A stretch of 64,000 bases of DNA from Asterochloris sp. CNOR1 (taxonomy: Eukaryota > Chlorophyta > Trebouxiophyceae > Trebouxiales > Trebouxiaceae). Numbering within the stretch: the first letter of the stretch is position 1; every line of letters starts with the position of its first letter. A model generated the notes under the pieces. That model saw only the letters and a list, made by a program, of their open reading frames with translations. It was not told the origin of the DNA and searched no databases. The stretch spans positions 2,232,001 through 2,296,000 of the forward strand of contig OZ017746.1 in assembly GCA_963969365.1 (NCBI GenBank), read 5' to 3'. The position numbers were made by a program, and so were the translations under genes. Shown in pieces: positions 24,173 through 34,125 of this stretch.

Positions 24173-26345
24173 ATGCCTATCGCAAAGCTGACCTCAGCCA
24201 CACGGTATTCCCCAGAAATCACTAGCGCCCCGCAGCACTTGCACTCTGTTCCCTGCTTCATATTCTGGCCCAGGGCATTGTTCACCTCATCAAGCAGCAG
24301 TGGCATTGTCTTCGCCCCCCAGAGCTCAGCTATGAAGGCTCCTCCCAGTTGGTCAAGCAGGCCGTCAACAGGTACTGAGGACACACCGCCCCCAACTGTG
24401 CAGGCTGCATGGGGAGCTGGCTGCATCCGTGGTCAGGGACTCAGCAATGGCTGTCCAGAAGGAGCTGATGGACTGCTATGCCCTCATTGCCAAGCTGGGA
24501 CGGGGTGTTGTGTACTACGGCAGGTGGGCCCTGTCCTCTCGGCGTGTGGTATTGCGCTCGCGCATTGCAGCTGCAACTCCCTACCAGCTGCTGCGCCTTC
24601 AGTGCCATGCTGGGAGGGGGTGTGTGTGCCATGGCAGTTCGTCCCGTGCTCTCAATGTTTTGGCCTTGCCTTGAGCACAAGCACAGCCATGGAGTGTTCC
24701 CCCTTGACACCCTGCCTCGCATCTGGTGACCTTGCTCCCTGCTGCGCCTGCAGTGCCCGCCTGCAGCGGAGCTCCCCCCACTGGACGCGGGCAGAAGAGC
24801 TGGGATGCCAGGTGGCCCAGCTACTGCAGTGCACCACCTGGTCAGGTATGGCTGAGCTTGAGCTGCCTGCCCCTGCACCAGCACCACAACACAGCTTTGT
24901 GACCGTGTGCCAGCCCCAAAGTGCCTTGGTGCCAGCTCCTGAGCAGATGTCTTGGCTTCATGCAACACCTGGTCAGGCGTGTCACAGCTTGAGCTGCTTG
25001 GCCCTGCGGCAGCACCCTGCATTTGTGACAGTGTGCAGCCCCGTGATGCCACTGTCTTGGGCGCCACCAGGTCAGGTCTGGCCCAGCTGGAGCTGCCTGG
25101 CCCTGTGCCGGCCCTGCAGTGGCTGCTTAACCTTGTCCCAACCCTAGGGTGCCTTTGTGCAGCCCCTGCACGGTTGTCTTTGGTGGCCACAAACTACCTG
25201 GCAAAGCTGAGGACTGCTCATCTAGCCCCTCATCAACCTCCTGCTGTGTCCAGGTGGTGGGCCTGGGATGATGGAGGCCTCTTCGCAAGGTGAGCATGCC
25301 ATCTGGCTGCCTCTGTGAGCTGTGCTGGCAGTGCCCTGCACTCAGCAGGAGTGCAGCAGTCATCCCTCCTGGAAGCTAGCCTGCCAAGCTGTAGTGGTTT
25401 TGCCAGTGCTTGTGGTCTCAAGCAACTTGCTCTGCAGGTGCCCTGGCTGCCGGCATGCCTGTGGGCGGGATCAGGATATCCCGAGAGGCTGGCACCACTG
25501 TCCGGACAGCTTCGTACCTCTCACCTGAAAGCAGCACGTTTTGTCGATTTCTGAGCGCCCGCAAAGTGGGTGGCCGCTTGTTGCTCATGCCATCACAGCA
25601 TATGTATGGAGGCTATGCAGGGGCCATGCCTTGCAGGTTGCCCTCACTGATGCCGGCGTAAGAACTAAGGAATCTGAGAGGACGGCATACTTATTCCTGC
25701 CCGGGGGTTTAGGCACGATGGTGAGCTTGGTGTGGAACCCAGCAGGGCGGCAGCTGCCTGACCGCCTGCCTGCTGGAATTTGTGTCAGCAGACAAGGTGT
25801 GCTACTGGCTGGGTGCAGGATGAGTTATTCGAGCTGCTCACACTGGCACAGCTCAAGAAGCTGGGAAGGTCGGCCTCCCATCTACCACATTCCTGACAAG
25901 AACAACACCTTTGCACTGCTGCCTCAGTGTGCAGTCCACAGCCTGTGAAGCTGCCCCTGCACTTCTTGCCTCCCCATTCCTAAAGAGAAAGTGAGGGACT
26001 GACACTGCAGCTGTGCCCTGCAGTGCGTATCCTGTCCCCCTGATTCTCGTGAACTATGAGGACTGCTACACTCCTCTCCTGGAATTCCTCAAGTCAGCAG
26101 TGGGGCATGGCACTGTTGGAGCTGCTGAGCTGCGTGGTGTCATGCTCGCCAGTAGCAATGATGAGGTCTTGGACTGCTTGGCAGAGCACTATGGCATTGA
26201 CAGACAAGCTGAGGATGGCAGCCCTACCAAGCGTAGGGGCCCTGTTCACAGGGCAGACAGCTGGATCCTTCGTGACAGTCAAGCGCTGCCAGCAATGTCA
26301 GGCAATGGAGCAGAGACCCCAGCCCGCAACTCAATGACTGTGTAA
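24173..26345 (+). CDS. LOG-like cytokinin riboside 5'-monophosphate phosphoribohydrolase (TIGR00730 family), start uncertain
   Basis: Rossmann-fold enzyme family that hydrolyses nucleoside monophosphates (LOG releases active cytokinin). Firm exons: up to 24371, 24404-24523, 24754-24845, 25254-25289, 25438-25565, 25637-25720, 25819-25868, 26024-26345; phases agree throughout. Motifs: GRGVVYYGSARL, SPHWTRAEELG, GGGPGMMEASSQGALAAG, PVGGIRISRE, and the family hallmark LPGGLGTMDELFELLTL (PGGxGTxxE type), then YPVPLILVNYEDCY. It is longer than classic plant LOG, with an N-terminal helical segment (QLVKQAVNR...SAMAVQKELMD) and a hydrophilic C-terminal tail rich in Asp, Ser and Pro. A possible first exon is 24173-24204 (MPIAKLTSATR), but its join to the PELSYEG exon is not proven. 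The gene converges with EI24 only 58 bp away. Family sure, substrate inferred. Confidence 0.88.
24831..25110 (+). repeat. Diverged repeats containing copies of the exon end and 5' splice site
   Basis: Within the LOG intron 24846-25253, segments like ACCTGGTCAGG followed by GAGCTGCTTGGCCCTG recur near 24835, 24967 and 25066. The first copy is the real exon end and donor. Confidence 0.6.
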
Positions 26346-26403
26346 ATCATAAAGTGGCTTGGCATTTGACAGGCCTGCTGAACTGAAAAGCAAGGGTCTC
26401 GCT

Positions 26404-28391
26404 CTATAGGGCCTGCTTGCCCTTTTGTCTTTGCCTCTGGCGTAAAGTCTGTCTGAAATAGGCCATGACATGATCAGCTATGCGACCCAGGCTTTGCACT
26501 GATGCCACAATGGCATGATGCTTCGTTATGAGCATGCTGGAGGCCGCGTCTGCCACTTTGAATATTGGCAGCTGTGGCAGTATCAAGGCCTCGCCATGCT
26601 CTGCTGCCCGGCTGACAACTGCAGGCATTGCATGCATGGGTCATGCCAAACTTGGTGTCATGGTAGCTCAGAACGGAGCAATCTCCGCCCATACCTGCTT
26701 TGCTTTGCCGCCTGGGATCTGTATCACAGGCAACCAGGACAAACAAAGGAAACAACATGCCCATGATGGCCTCGCTGTGCAGAAATGAAAAGAACCATTG
26801 AGGGATGATGCAGATGCTGCCAAAGCCTGCAACACCATTGAAACCTAGTTGACCAAGCATACAGATCTGCACGAGACAGAACACTGCATGGGCAGCAGGC
26901 CCACCAGCAAAGAAGGCCCAGTGGGACTCAAAAAGATCTAGGCGACTGCGCACAGGGGAGTTGGTGAGGCTCCACTTGTAGTCATGCCAGTAGAAGGCAT
27001 ACAGCCAGGAGTACAGAAAGAAGTATAAAAGGGGGCCTGCATCAGGGTCAGCAGTAGCCAGGAGGTGCTGCAGGCATGACACATGACAGGCATGCTGAGC
27101 AGGCATGCTGGCAGCTGAGAGTCAGTCTTGTTCCCCAGATGATCAGGCAGGTTGCGCAGGTCATTTGGCTACAGCCGACGCTCACACACAGGCATCAGAC
27201 AAGGCTCCACAACAAATCACGACTGGGGTCAAAACAGGCAGCAAGGAAGCCCTCACCAATGTATGGTACATGCCGAACTGCCAGAACCTGTAGCAAAAAC
27301 ACATTAAACAGCACCACGCGATGCACCTCCTGCCCAATCTGGAGGTTCCAGGGCTGTGGGCTGGCTACCAAAACCTTCCGGGTTTGCTGGCTGCCTGACA
27401 GCACTGCACGAGACTGCAGCACCTGCAGACCGCATAGGAGTGCGCTGTTGCTGTGTGGGCATGCATCAGGGCCAGCAGGATTTTGGCCTCAACCTGCTTT
27501 GGAGATTAAATGACCTGGTGCAGCAGGACCCGAGCCTTAAGACAGGAAAGGGCCTCCTAGAGGCAGCAAGAGCAGGATGCAGTGCACTAGGAGCACCTTG
27601 AATGCCATGTCTGCAATCTCCTGATACCTGCAGGCCGAGTGCACCCATGTCAGCGGGAGACTGCGTGCACTGGCTGCGCCTGTGGGCAGCTGCAGGCGCC
27701 CACCAGGCACTGGCATTGGTCAACGCCCACACTGCAAGGTTGATGCTGCCGTCCAGAGCAAGCACTGCATAGGCCAGACTGGCAGGCAGGCTGCCCTGCA
27801 AGCGATCACAGGGTGCACTGGGGCATCCTCACACCTTTGGGGGTCCACTCACCAGAGGCAGTTCACTAGGAAGCTGATGGCATAGGCCGGCACCAGCCAC
27901 AGCCAGGTATAAATTGCCCGCAGCACTGAGATGGCGCCCAACACGAAGCCATCGCTGGCAGAACCTGCCAGTGCTGCGTGCAGCATCCAGCTCGCTGCTG
28001 GGTCAACAACATTTTCTAGCATGAGAGTGCTGCCCAGAAAGATGACGCCGTTGAGCACAAAGCATTTGAGGACCTTGCTCTGCACAGCAAGCTTGAGTCG
28101 GTAAGCGGGAGGATGGACCCAGCATGGGACAAGAGGTCTTGGGAAGGCATGGGGCTGCTCACACAGCCTTTCCTCACCAGGATGGCATTGTCATACACAA
28201 AAAAGACAGCACAGCGATGCAGGCAGATTGCATCCCGTAGCCCCACCAACCTGCAACAGAGCCAACAGGGTTTTGTAACATTTTCAAGTTGCTTGCTGCA
28301 GAGTACGGCAGGCCTACCACAACCAAATGATGGCCCGAGCTTGTGTGCTGTAGGAAGCAGGTCTCAAGTTGTCCCCGCTGTAAGGATCCAT
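26404..28391 (-). CDS. EI24-like (etoposide-induced 2.4 / EPG-4) multipass membrane protein
   Basis: ER multipass protein; animal EI24/EPG-4 acts in autophagy, and plant homologues are poorly characterised. Exons (-): 28391-28318, 28250-28178, 28079-27853, 27627-27597, 27353-27257, 27036-26905, 26826-26695, 26600-26404. Phases close, giving 320 residues. Matches along the family: LRDAICLHRCAVFFVYD, KCFVLNGVIFLGSTLM, WLWLVPAYAISFLVNCLWYQ, IGQEVHRVVLFNVFLL, HVPYIGPLLYFFLYSWLYA, FYWHDYKWSL, FESHWAFFAGFGS, EAIMGMLFPLFVLVA, and LPIFKVADAAS near the end. At least five hydrophobic segments can be read. The tail is basic (RQRQRQKGKQAL). The start MDPYSGDNLRPASYS gives the correct phase into the second exon. 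It lies 174 bp downstream of the eL15 stop on the same strand. Confidence 0.92.
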
Positions 28392-28565
28392 CACGCTATC
28401 GGTCTGATACCCGGTTTGACATCGGACGGCAGCATGCTAAGTCAACATTGTCAGACAGATAGTGACCTAGACCTTGGATGTTGCAGCTCTGCATCTGATG
28501 GTCTTAGCTCAGCAGGCTGTGCAGAAATGAAACAGCACACAGACGAGCATCCAAGAGGAGGCTGT

Positions 28566-30050
28566 CTATCTGTATCGCTTGAGACTGAGAGAATTGTTGC
28601 GCTTCCAGGTGGCCCGGCGACTGGGCCTGAGCTTGTTGGTGGCGTGGCCCCTGTGCCTGAGACCCCTGTACTTCTTGCCAGCGCTGGTAAGCCCGCGCAG
28701 CTCACGGTGCTTGTGCACAGGATTTGCAATCCAGTTGATGCGCGGGTCCTGCAGCAGTCAAAATGATGCAGCATGACTGGGGCAGCTTGGGCCTTTGACA
28801 TTGCAGCAGCAGCTTGCATGAAGTTTGACTGGCAAAGTCGAGCACGGAGCTGCAGTCTTTGCCTTGCCAAAACAAATGCAGACCAGCGATGGCGCCCACC
28901 TTGCGTACGCACTTGTGGTGGGGGTCCACCATGACAATCTCAAAGTACTTGTAGGTGGAGTCCTGCAGCACAAGTATCAGATCTGGGAACAGCACCTTGC
29001 CATCTGCCAGGCGGGGCAGCCTTGCAGTAAAGGCTGCACCAAGCATGGCAACCTGCAACCCCTGACCTGTGAAGGCATGCAGTGTTGCGGTTGCAGAGCA
29101 GGGGGCGTTGCTGCAGCTGCTCCTCCCAGAGGGCTCCTCATGCCAGACCAATCTGCATGCCGCAGGCACAAAAGCCTGCTGCACCTGGACCCACAGCTTG
29201 TGCATGCCTGCCCCAGTGCAAGTCATGATGCCTGAGGGTACTGCGGAGCATGCATGCAGCTTCATCCCTGCCTGCCCACCTGGTTGACCCAGTAGGAGTT
29301 CAGCACACGCAGGCCGCCCAGCTTGCGGCCAGCCCTCTCCTCTGCCACGCTGCGCAAGTTGCGGACGGGCTTCAGCTGCGTGATGCCCTGGTTGACGGGC
29401 TTGCCGTACACAATTCCCTGCGCAGATGGAGGAGTGCATGGGTATTGGCTACGGGGAGCATTATGAAGATCAGCAAGCCATAAAAAGGCCCGCACTGAGG
29501 CTCATGCAGACTTGCAGCACGCATGAGGCACTCACATGCCGACGCTGTCAGGAGCCCAGCCAGTTGCTGACCTTGGAGACAGGCTTCTTACGACCCCCAC
29601 GCCTGACGCGCACGCGGTAGATCACATAGCCCTGCTTGGCCTTGTAACCCATGCGCCGCGCCTTGTCAGGCCTGCTGGGCCCTGTCAGGCGAGTGATGCC
29701 AGGCAGCTGCCTGTACTCCCAGCAGCGCACGCGCAGCAGGAAACGCAGCACATCGCTCTGCTTCCGCTTCCAGAGCTCCTCTACATACTGCAGCAAGGCT
29801 AACAGGGACTTGTTTGATGGTACTTGATTGGTGCTGGCCGCCTCATTCCAGCAAGCTAAGTTGACGCCAGACTCAAAGACCACAGAATGAAGCAACGCCA
29901 GAAAGGCTGCCTTGCCAGGTCAGAATGCCATGAGCATACTGCAGCCCCAGGCCTCCATAGTATGGCATGAAGGGTGAGAGTGCCACTGTTTCCCAGCACC
30001 GGCGGCAGTGCTCCAACGACATCAGATCAGCGCACCTTGTAGGCACCCAT
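28566..30050 (-). CDS. RPL15: 60S ribosomal protein L15 (eL15)
   Basis: Cytosolic large-subunit ribosomal protein. Exons (-): 30050-30036, 29787-29572, 29417-29280, 28962-28900, 28748-28566. Phases close and give 204 residues, the usual eL15 length. The first exon encodes only MGAYK. Diagnostic blocks: [137 protein letters not shown]. High similarity and even codon use mark it as highly expressed. It is transcribed away from gene 9 across a short divergent spacer. No recognisable TATA or poly-pyrimidine element was seen. Confidence 0.98.
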
Positions 30051-30358
30051 GGTGCTCCCGGTCCCTGCCTGCACCCAGCAGCCGACAAAGCTTGATTATG
30101 ACCTAAGCAAGAAACCCTGCAGGGTCTGATAGCAGAGATCTGCGTGGCATACTGTAGCCCAGACTTACCTGACCAGGCAGCATTTGAGCCTGCAGACAAT
30201 GGGTCCAGGGATGTCCTGGAACTTGCATCCAGCCTCAAACAGCTGGCCATCGTGCACCTGTGCTTGTCAATGCAGCAGGCCAGCTGGGTGGACTGTGATA
30301 AGACCCAGGCAACTGAACTGCAGAAGGTGGTCTCAGCACACCTGCCGTGCGCAGCAAG
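30051..30358. promoter_or_regulatory. Divergent spacer, eL15 (-) and unknown small TM protein (+)
   Basis: About 310 bp hold the ribosomal-protein promoter and the leader of the plus-strand gene. No specific motif recognised. An additional 5' exon of the plus gene could lie here. Confidence 0.35.
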
Positions 30359-31324
30359 ATGACAACAACAATACAGGTATACCCTAAGATGCAGCAGCTG
30401 CTGCTGCTACAGTATGAGCTGAGCCAAAGAGCTGCTCGTCACATGCAGACTCACCCGAATCACAGTTTCAGAAAGAGTTGCGCAGACGAGGCATTTCACC
30501 TGATGCCAGAGGTGTGGTCTCAGGGTGTTTGCATGCTTCATGGGCTATGCATGCCTCAGGGTCAATTGTTGCCCCACGCACCGTCAGCAATCCTTCAGTG
30601 CTATGCCATCAACGCTTCTTATGTCGAATGCAAGCCCGCCAGCTGCGAGTGCAGATCGGCAGGGAGCAACCAGCACATCAGACAGAGAGCAGCTGCCACC
30701 TGCACCAGGTTTTGCAGATGATCGCAGGCAGGGGGCAGACATCCCTCCGCAGCTGCAGAAGTCGCGGCAGCTGCAAAGCGAGGGCTTAGAGGTGAGACAC
30801 AGTCCTGCTGATGCAACCTCCTACTAATGTCCCTGCCTCGAGCGCAACATATGTGTGGCTGCAAGTGAAGGGGTCTGTCTTGAGACATGTTGTGCAGAGG
30901 GTGCTGATGCTGATATTGCAATGCAGGAGAGGCTGAGATGGCACAGACAGCAGCAATGAGCACTGATGCTGCTGCTGCAGGGCTTGCTGCCACGCCTGGC
31001 AGAGTTGGCAAAGCTCGGAGGTCGATTTTTCCTGGCCTTCCTCCCAGCTGTGCTCATCATCTCTGGCCTATTCACTGGCATTTATGCGGTGAGCTGCTGC
31101 TGCAACTTCAGGCATAGTGCTTGCCCTGCTGAGCATGCTTGTGTGTTGCACTGGTTCTTTCTGTTGAGCCACAAATGACTTCATCATGCTGGCTTATGGT
31201 GCAGATATGGGGCCAGAACTTTATCCACTATGGCAGTGCACGCCGTAATGCTCCACCACCCTATGTGGACCCTTGGGATCTGTTGAATGAGCCCACAATG
31301 GATCCAATGATCCCCCTGAAATGA
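30359..31324 (+). CDS. Small single-TM protein of unknown function
   Basis: I do not recognise a named family. Proposed exons: 30359-30376 (uncertain), 30466-30511, 30655-30791, 30981-31088, 31205-31324. Phases agree and give 142 residues. The last three exons are the best supported: a Pro/Asp/Gln-rich stretch ending QLQKSRQLQSEGLE, then GLLPRLAELAKLGGRFFLAF and LPAVLIISGLFTGIYA (one hydrophobic helix), then IWGQNFIHYGSARRNAPPPY and DPWDLLNEPTMDPMIPLK. The pattern of a basic N-terminal part, one C-terminal membrane helix and an acidic/Pro tail would fit a small organelle or ER membrane protein, but location is inference. Start codon and first two exons are tentative. Its stop lies 73 bp from the convergent ATP synthase subunit gene. 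Confidence 0.6.
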
Positions 31325-31397
31325 CTGCCACTCAAATGGGTTACAGCTTGCTGAACAAAAACACCGTTGTTGATGGTTCCATGTTGATGATGGCAGC

Positions 31398-33532
31398 TTA
31401 AGCGCTGATTGCAGGCTTAGGGTTGAGCTCTGACAGGCTGACATTCACCCACTCCAGTCCATCTCGTCTCTTGGCTGCCTCCATCTCATCTGTTGCAACC
31501 TGCCTCAAGTGCTCGATCTGTGCCTTGTACTACAGCAAAAAGCACAAAGTTGTCAAGCAGTGCCCCAACCCCCTGCTGCCTGGCATCCCGCACTTACTGA
31601 AGCTGCACAGCAGCGCCTGCTGTATGCATGTGCAGCTGTGTGAGCTGTCAGTCTGCAAGACCACAATAGCCCAGGACCAGAGGCTGCGCACTGCTGCTGC
31701 AGGCAGCAGCTGGGGGGCCCTGAGGGCCCCAACTCCTTTGTTCAGGCAGCTGTGTGTACCATGCAGAGCCAGGCTTGTTGCACTGAAAATGGTGTGCGGT
31801 GTGGTCAGAACTTGGCTGCAGGCCCTTACCGACTCAAAGATGGCATCATCCTCTAGCTTTCTGGTGTCTGTGAGGCCATGCTTCTGCTCAATGTCCTACA
31901 GTCACAGGCAGCTTTGATGAGCCGGCAGGCTGGTCATCCATGGTGATGAGCATTGCAGACAGCTGTGGTCTGCACTTCAAAAAAGGACCGTCTCGGCCTC
32001 AGCAGGTGCAGGAAGCTGACACTCAGCAATTCGTCTGGTGCGTAAGCTGACTCACCTTGGCCACCGACGACAGCTTTGACCAGCCATCTTCATTGTCTGC
32101 ATCAAGCGGTGCACCAGTCTCCCGCTCGATGTCCTCAACTGCCTGCAGCAGACCATCACGCATCATGAGCATTGCTCACGCAGCGGCAGGCTGCAGGCAG
32201 TGCATCAGGCCTGAGCTTCTTGACTGCCTCATCGTCACACTTAAAGTGCCTTGCACAGCTGGTGACAGCCTGCTGCAACTTATGGCACAAACTCTGCTGC
32301 CCTCATTCCATGCAGAGCTTCAGGCCGGTGCCGCCTGCATGCGAGCTTCAGAGTTGAACACATGTTGCTTGAGCTTAAAGTCGGGCAAGGTCGTGCAGGA
32401 GCCTGGCTGCCCACAGCTAGACATCTACTATTGGTGCTTGGCACATTGCCTTGATGGCTGTGGCCTCCGGCCCCACCTCCAGCAGTGCAGTACGGCATTG
32501 GGCCCACCTGGAGCAGGTCCTGCAGGACTGGGTCCGACTCGTTGACAGCCAGATCTGGGGCAGCGGCGCCAATGAAGCTGCGCACGTTGAAGCCTGAGCA
32601 CTCCAGCGCATACTCCAGCTTAGCATTGACCACCAGGGACATGTCTGGTACTCCAGCCTGCAGCAGACAGGTGCCAGAATCAAACTGAAACTGTGCAAGC
32701 AAGCATCCAGCACCGCAGCATGTGGGAGACAGTTGCAGTTGCAGACAGAGGCATGGCAGCAGCAAGAGCGGCAGCAGCAGCAGGAAGATGTTGTTGGGCA
32801 TCTTCATTGCTGCGTCTTCCTTGCTGCACTCAGCCAGCCAGACAGAGGCGCGGCAACAGCAACTCCATCCACTGGGCAGAGCAGCAGCAGCTGCAACTCT
32901 GTCAGTGCCTGAGGCAGCAGAATGTTTGGCGCAACAGCAGCAAACACCTTTTTCTTGAGGCTCTCCATCTCCTGAGCATACTTGCGGATGGCGCCCTCAT
33001 CGCCAGCCAGCGGCACCTTGATATCCTGCAGGCAAAAAGGGCTGGCTTACGCAGACGGCCGGCTGGCAGCTTCAGCAGGAGCAGATCAGGGCATGCTGGC
33101 CAATGCAGAGGCCACACTGTTGCACCTTCATGCCTTCCAGCACAGTCTGGTATTGCCGCTGCTGCTCCTTGAAGGCAGCAATCACCATGTCATCATCCTC
33201 GCCTGCAGAGCGACAGCAAGGTGTGCGCAGTAGAGCTTGAGCAGCATAATCTTCATCGCATGAGGATCGCATGCCGCCAGCAAAGAAGCATTGCGCTGCC
33301 TCCATACAGCGACGTCATGCAATGCAGGCATGCAACAGCTCTGCTGCGGCAGCTTACCGGGGTTTGCTGTAGGAGGTGCTGCGCTCATGCAACGCCCCTG
33401 CAGACTGCTGAGGCCAGGCACCTGCGATCATGGGGAAAGCTTTGCATTCCTGCTGGTCCTTGCAGGCATGAGACTGAGGCTCACCAGGCGATGCTTTGCC
33501 AAGCAGGCCTGCCGGGCAGCCGCCTGCAGCAT
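31398..33532 (-). CDS. Probable mitochondrial ATP synthase 24 kDa subunit (plant FAd/MGP1 type)
   Basis: Exons (-): 33532-33485, 33421-33358, 33202-33126, 33025-32948, 32657-32508, 32142-32056, 31895-31830, 31529-31398. Phases close, giving 233 residues, near the plant 24 kDa subunit length. The N-terminus MLQAAARQACLAKHRL is a typical mitochondrial presequence, followed by LQGRCMSAAPPT. The rest is charged and helical: AAFKEQQRQYQTVLEGMK, DEGAIRKYAQEMESLKKK, AVEDIERETGAPLDADNEDG, DIEQKHGLTDTRKLEDDAIF, YKAQIEHLRQVATDEMEAAK, RDGLEWVNVSLSELNPK. The order of an A(I/V)xxYAxxM block, a short acidic block, then RRGLTD-like KHGLTD followed by a Phe-Glu helix resembles the plant subunit from memory. 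The gene model is firm; the family call is moderate and needs a profile search. Confidence 0.65.
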
Positions 33533-34125
33533 CTTGGCTACGGGGTTCGGCGCAATGCAGCGGCAATGCCGAGCTGAACCAAGCTTGGCGAAATCACTAG
33601 AGGGGGTCTGGCAAGGGTTGAACGAGGGAGAGTGCAAGCTCTCTTGACACACTGGCCTGATCTGTCTGTGCACTGTACAGCATAGAGGCTGGTACCCAGG
33701 ACAGCGGTCTAGCAGCTGCACTTTGGAGTACATTAAGGCTGGCAAAGACGGCACCAAGCTTGCCACAGACTGTCCCCTGGATCTATTGATTGCCAGCCCA
33801 AGAGGCTTTGTGCAATTCAGACGGGCAGCGCAGGCTGTGCTGAGCGCTACAGTTGCAGGTAGGCACGGATGGCATGCCCAGCAATGCCGTCAGCAATCTG
33901 ATGACAGGCAACCTGCCACCAGTACTGCGTTGTGAGCAGTACGCGGCACATCTACGCCCTGCAGTGCAAAGCTGCTTCCTGATCAGTCATGAGCATGCCT
34001 GGCTTCCTGCTGCTGCTTTGAGTGCACATCAGGGCCTTGCAGAGTCTTAGCCTCTGTAGCCCCCTGTCAATACCGTTGGTACCAAGCTGTGAGCAGCAGT
34101 TGCGCCCTGCAGTGCAGCGCAGCCC
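33533..34125. promoter_or_regulatory. Divergent region, ATP synthase subunit (-) and RPN8 (+)
   Basis: 593 bp between start codons. CTGCAG at 34107-34112 just before the RPN8 ATG could be the acceptor of a leader intron. No other coding exon supported. Confidence 0.4.

Noticed and set aside
24119-25147. 342-codon open frame on the plus strand
   Set aside because: It covers LOG exons only in a shifted frame; its translation is repetitive Cys/Pro/Ala text produced by the intronic repeats.
33723-33935. Possible upstream exon of RPN8 (frame starting MEYIKAGKDG)
   Set aside because: The family start [12 protein letters not shown] is already present at 34126, and this frame has no similarity to RPN8 or another family.
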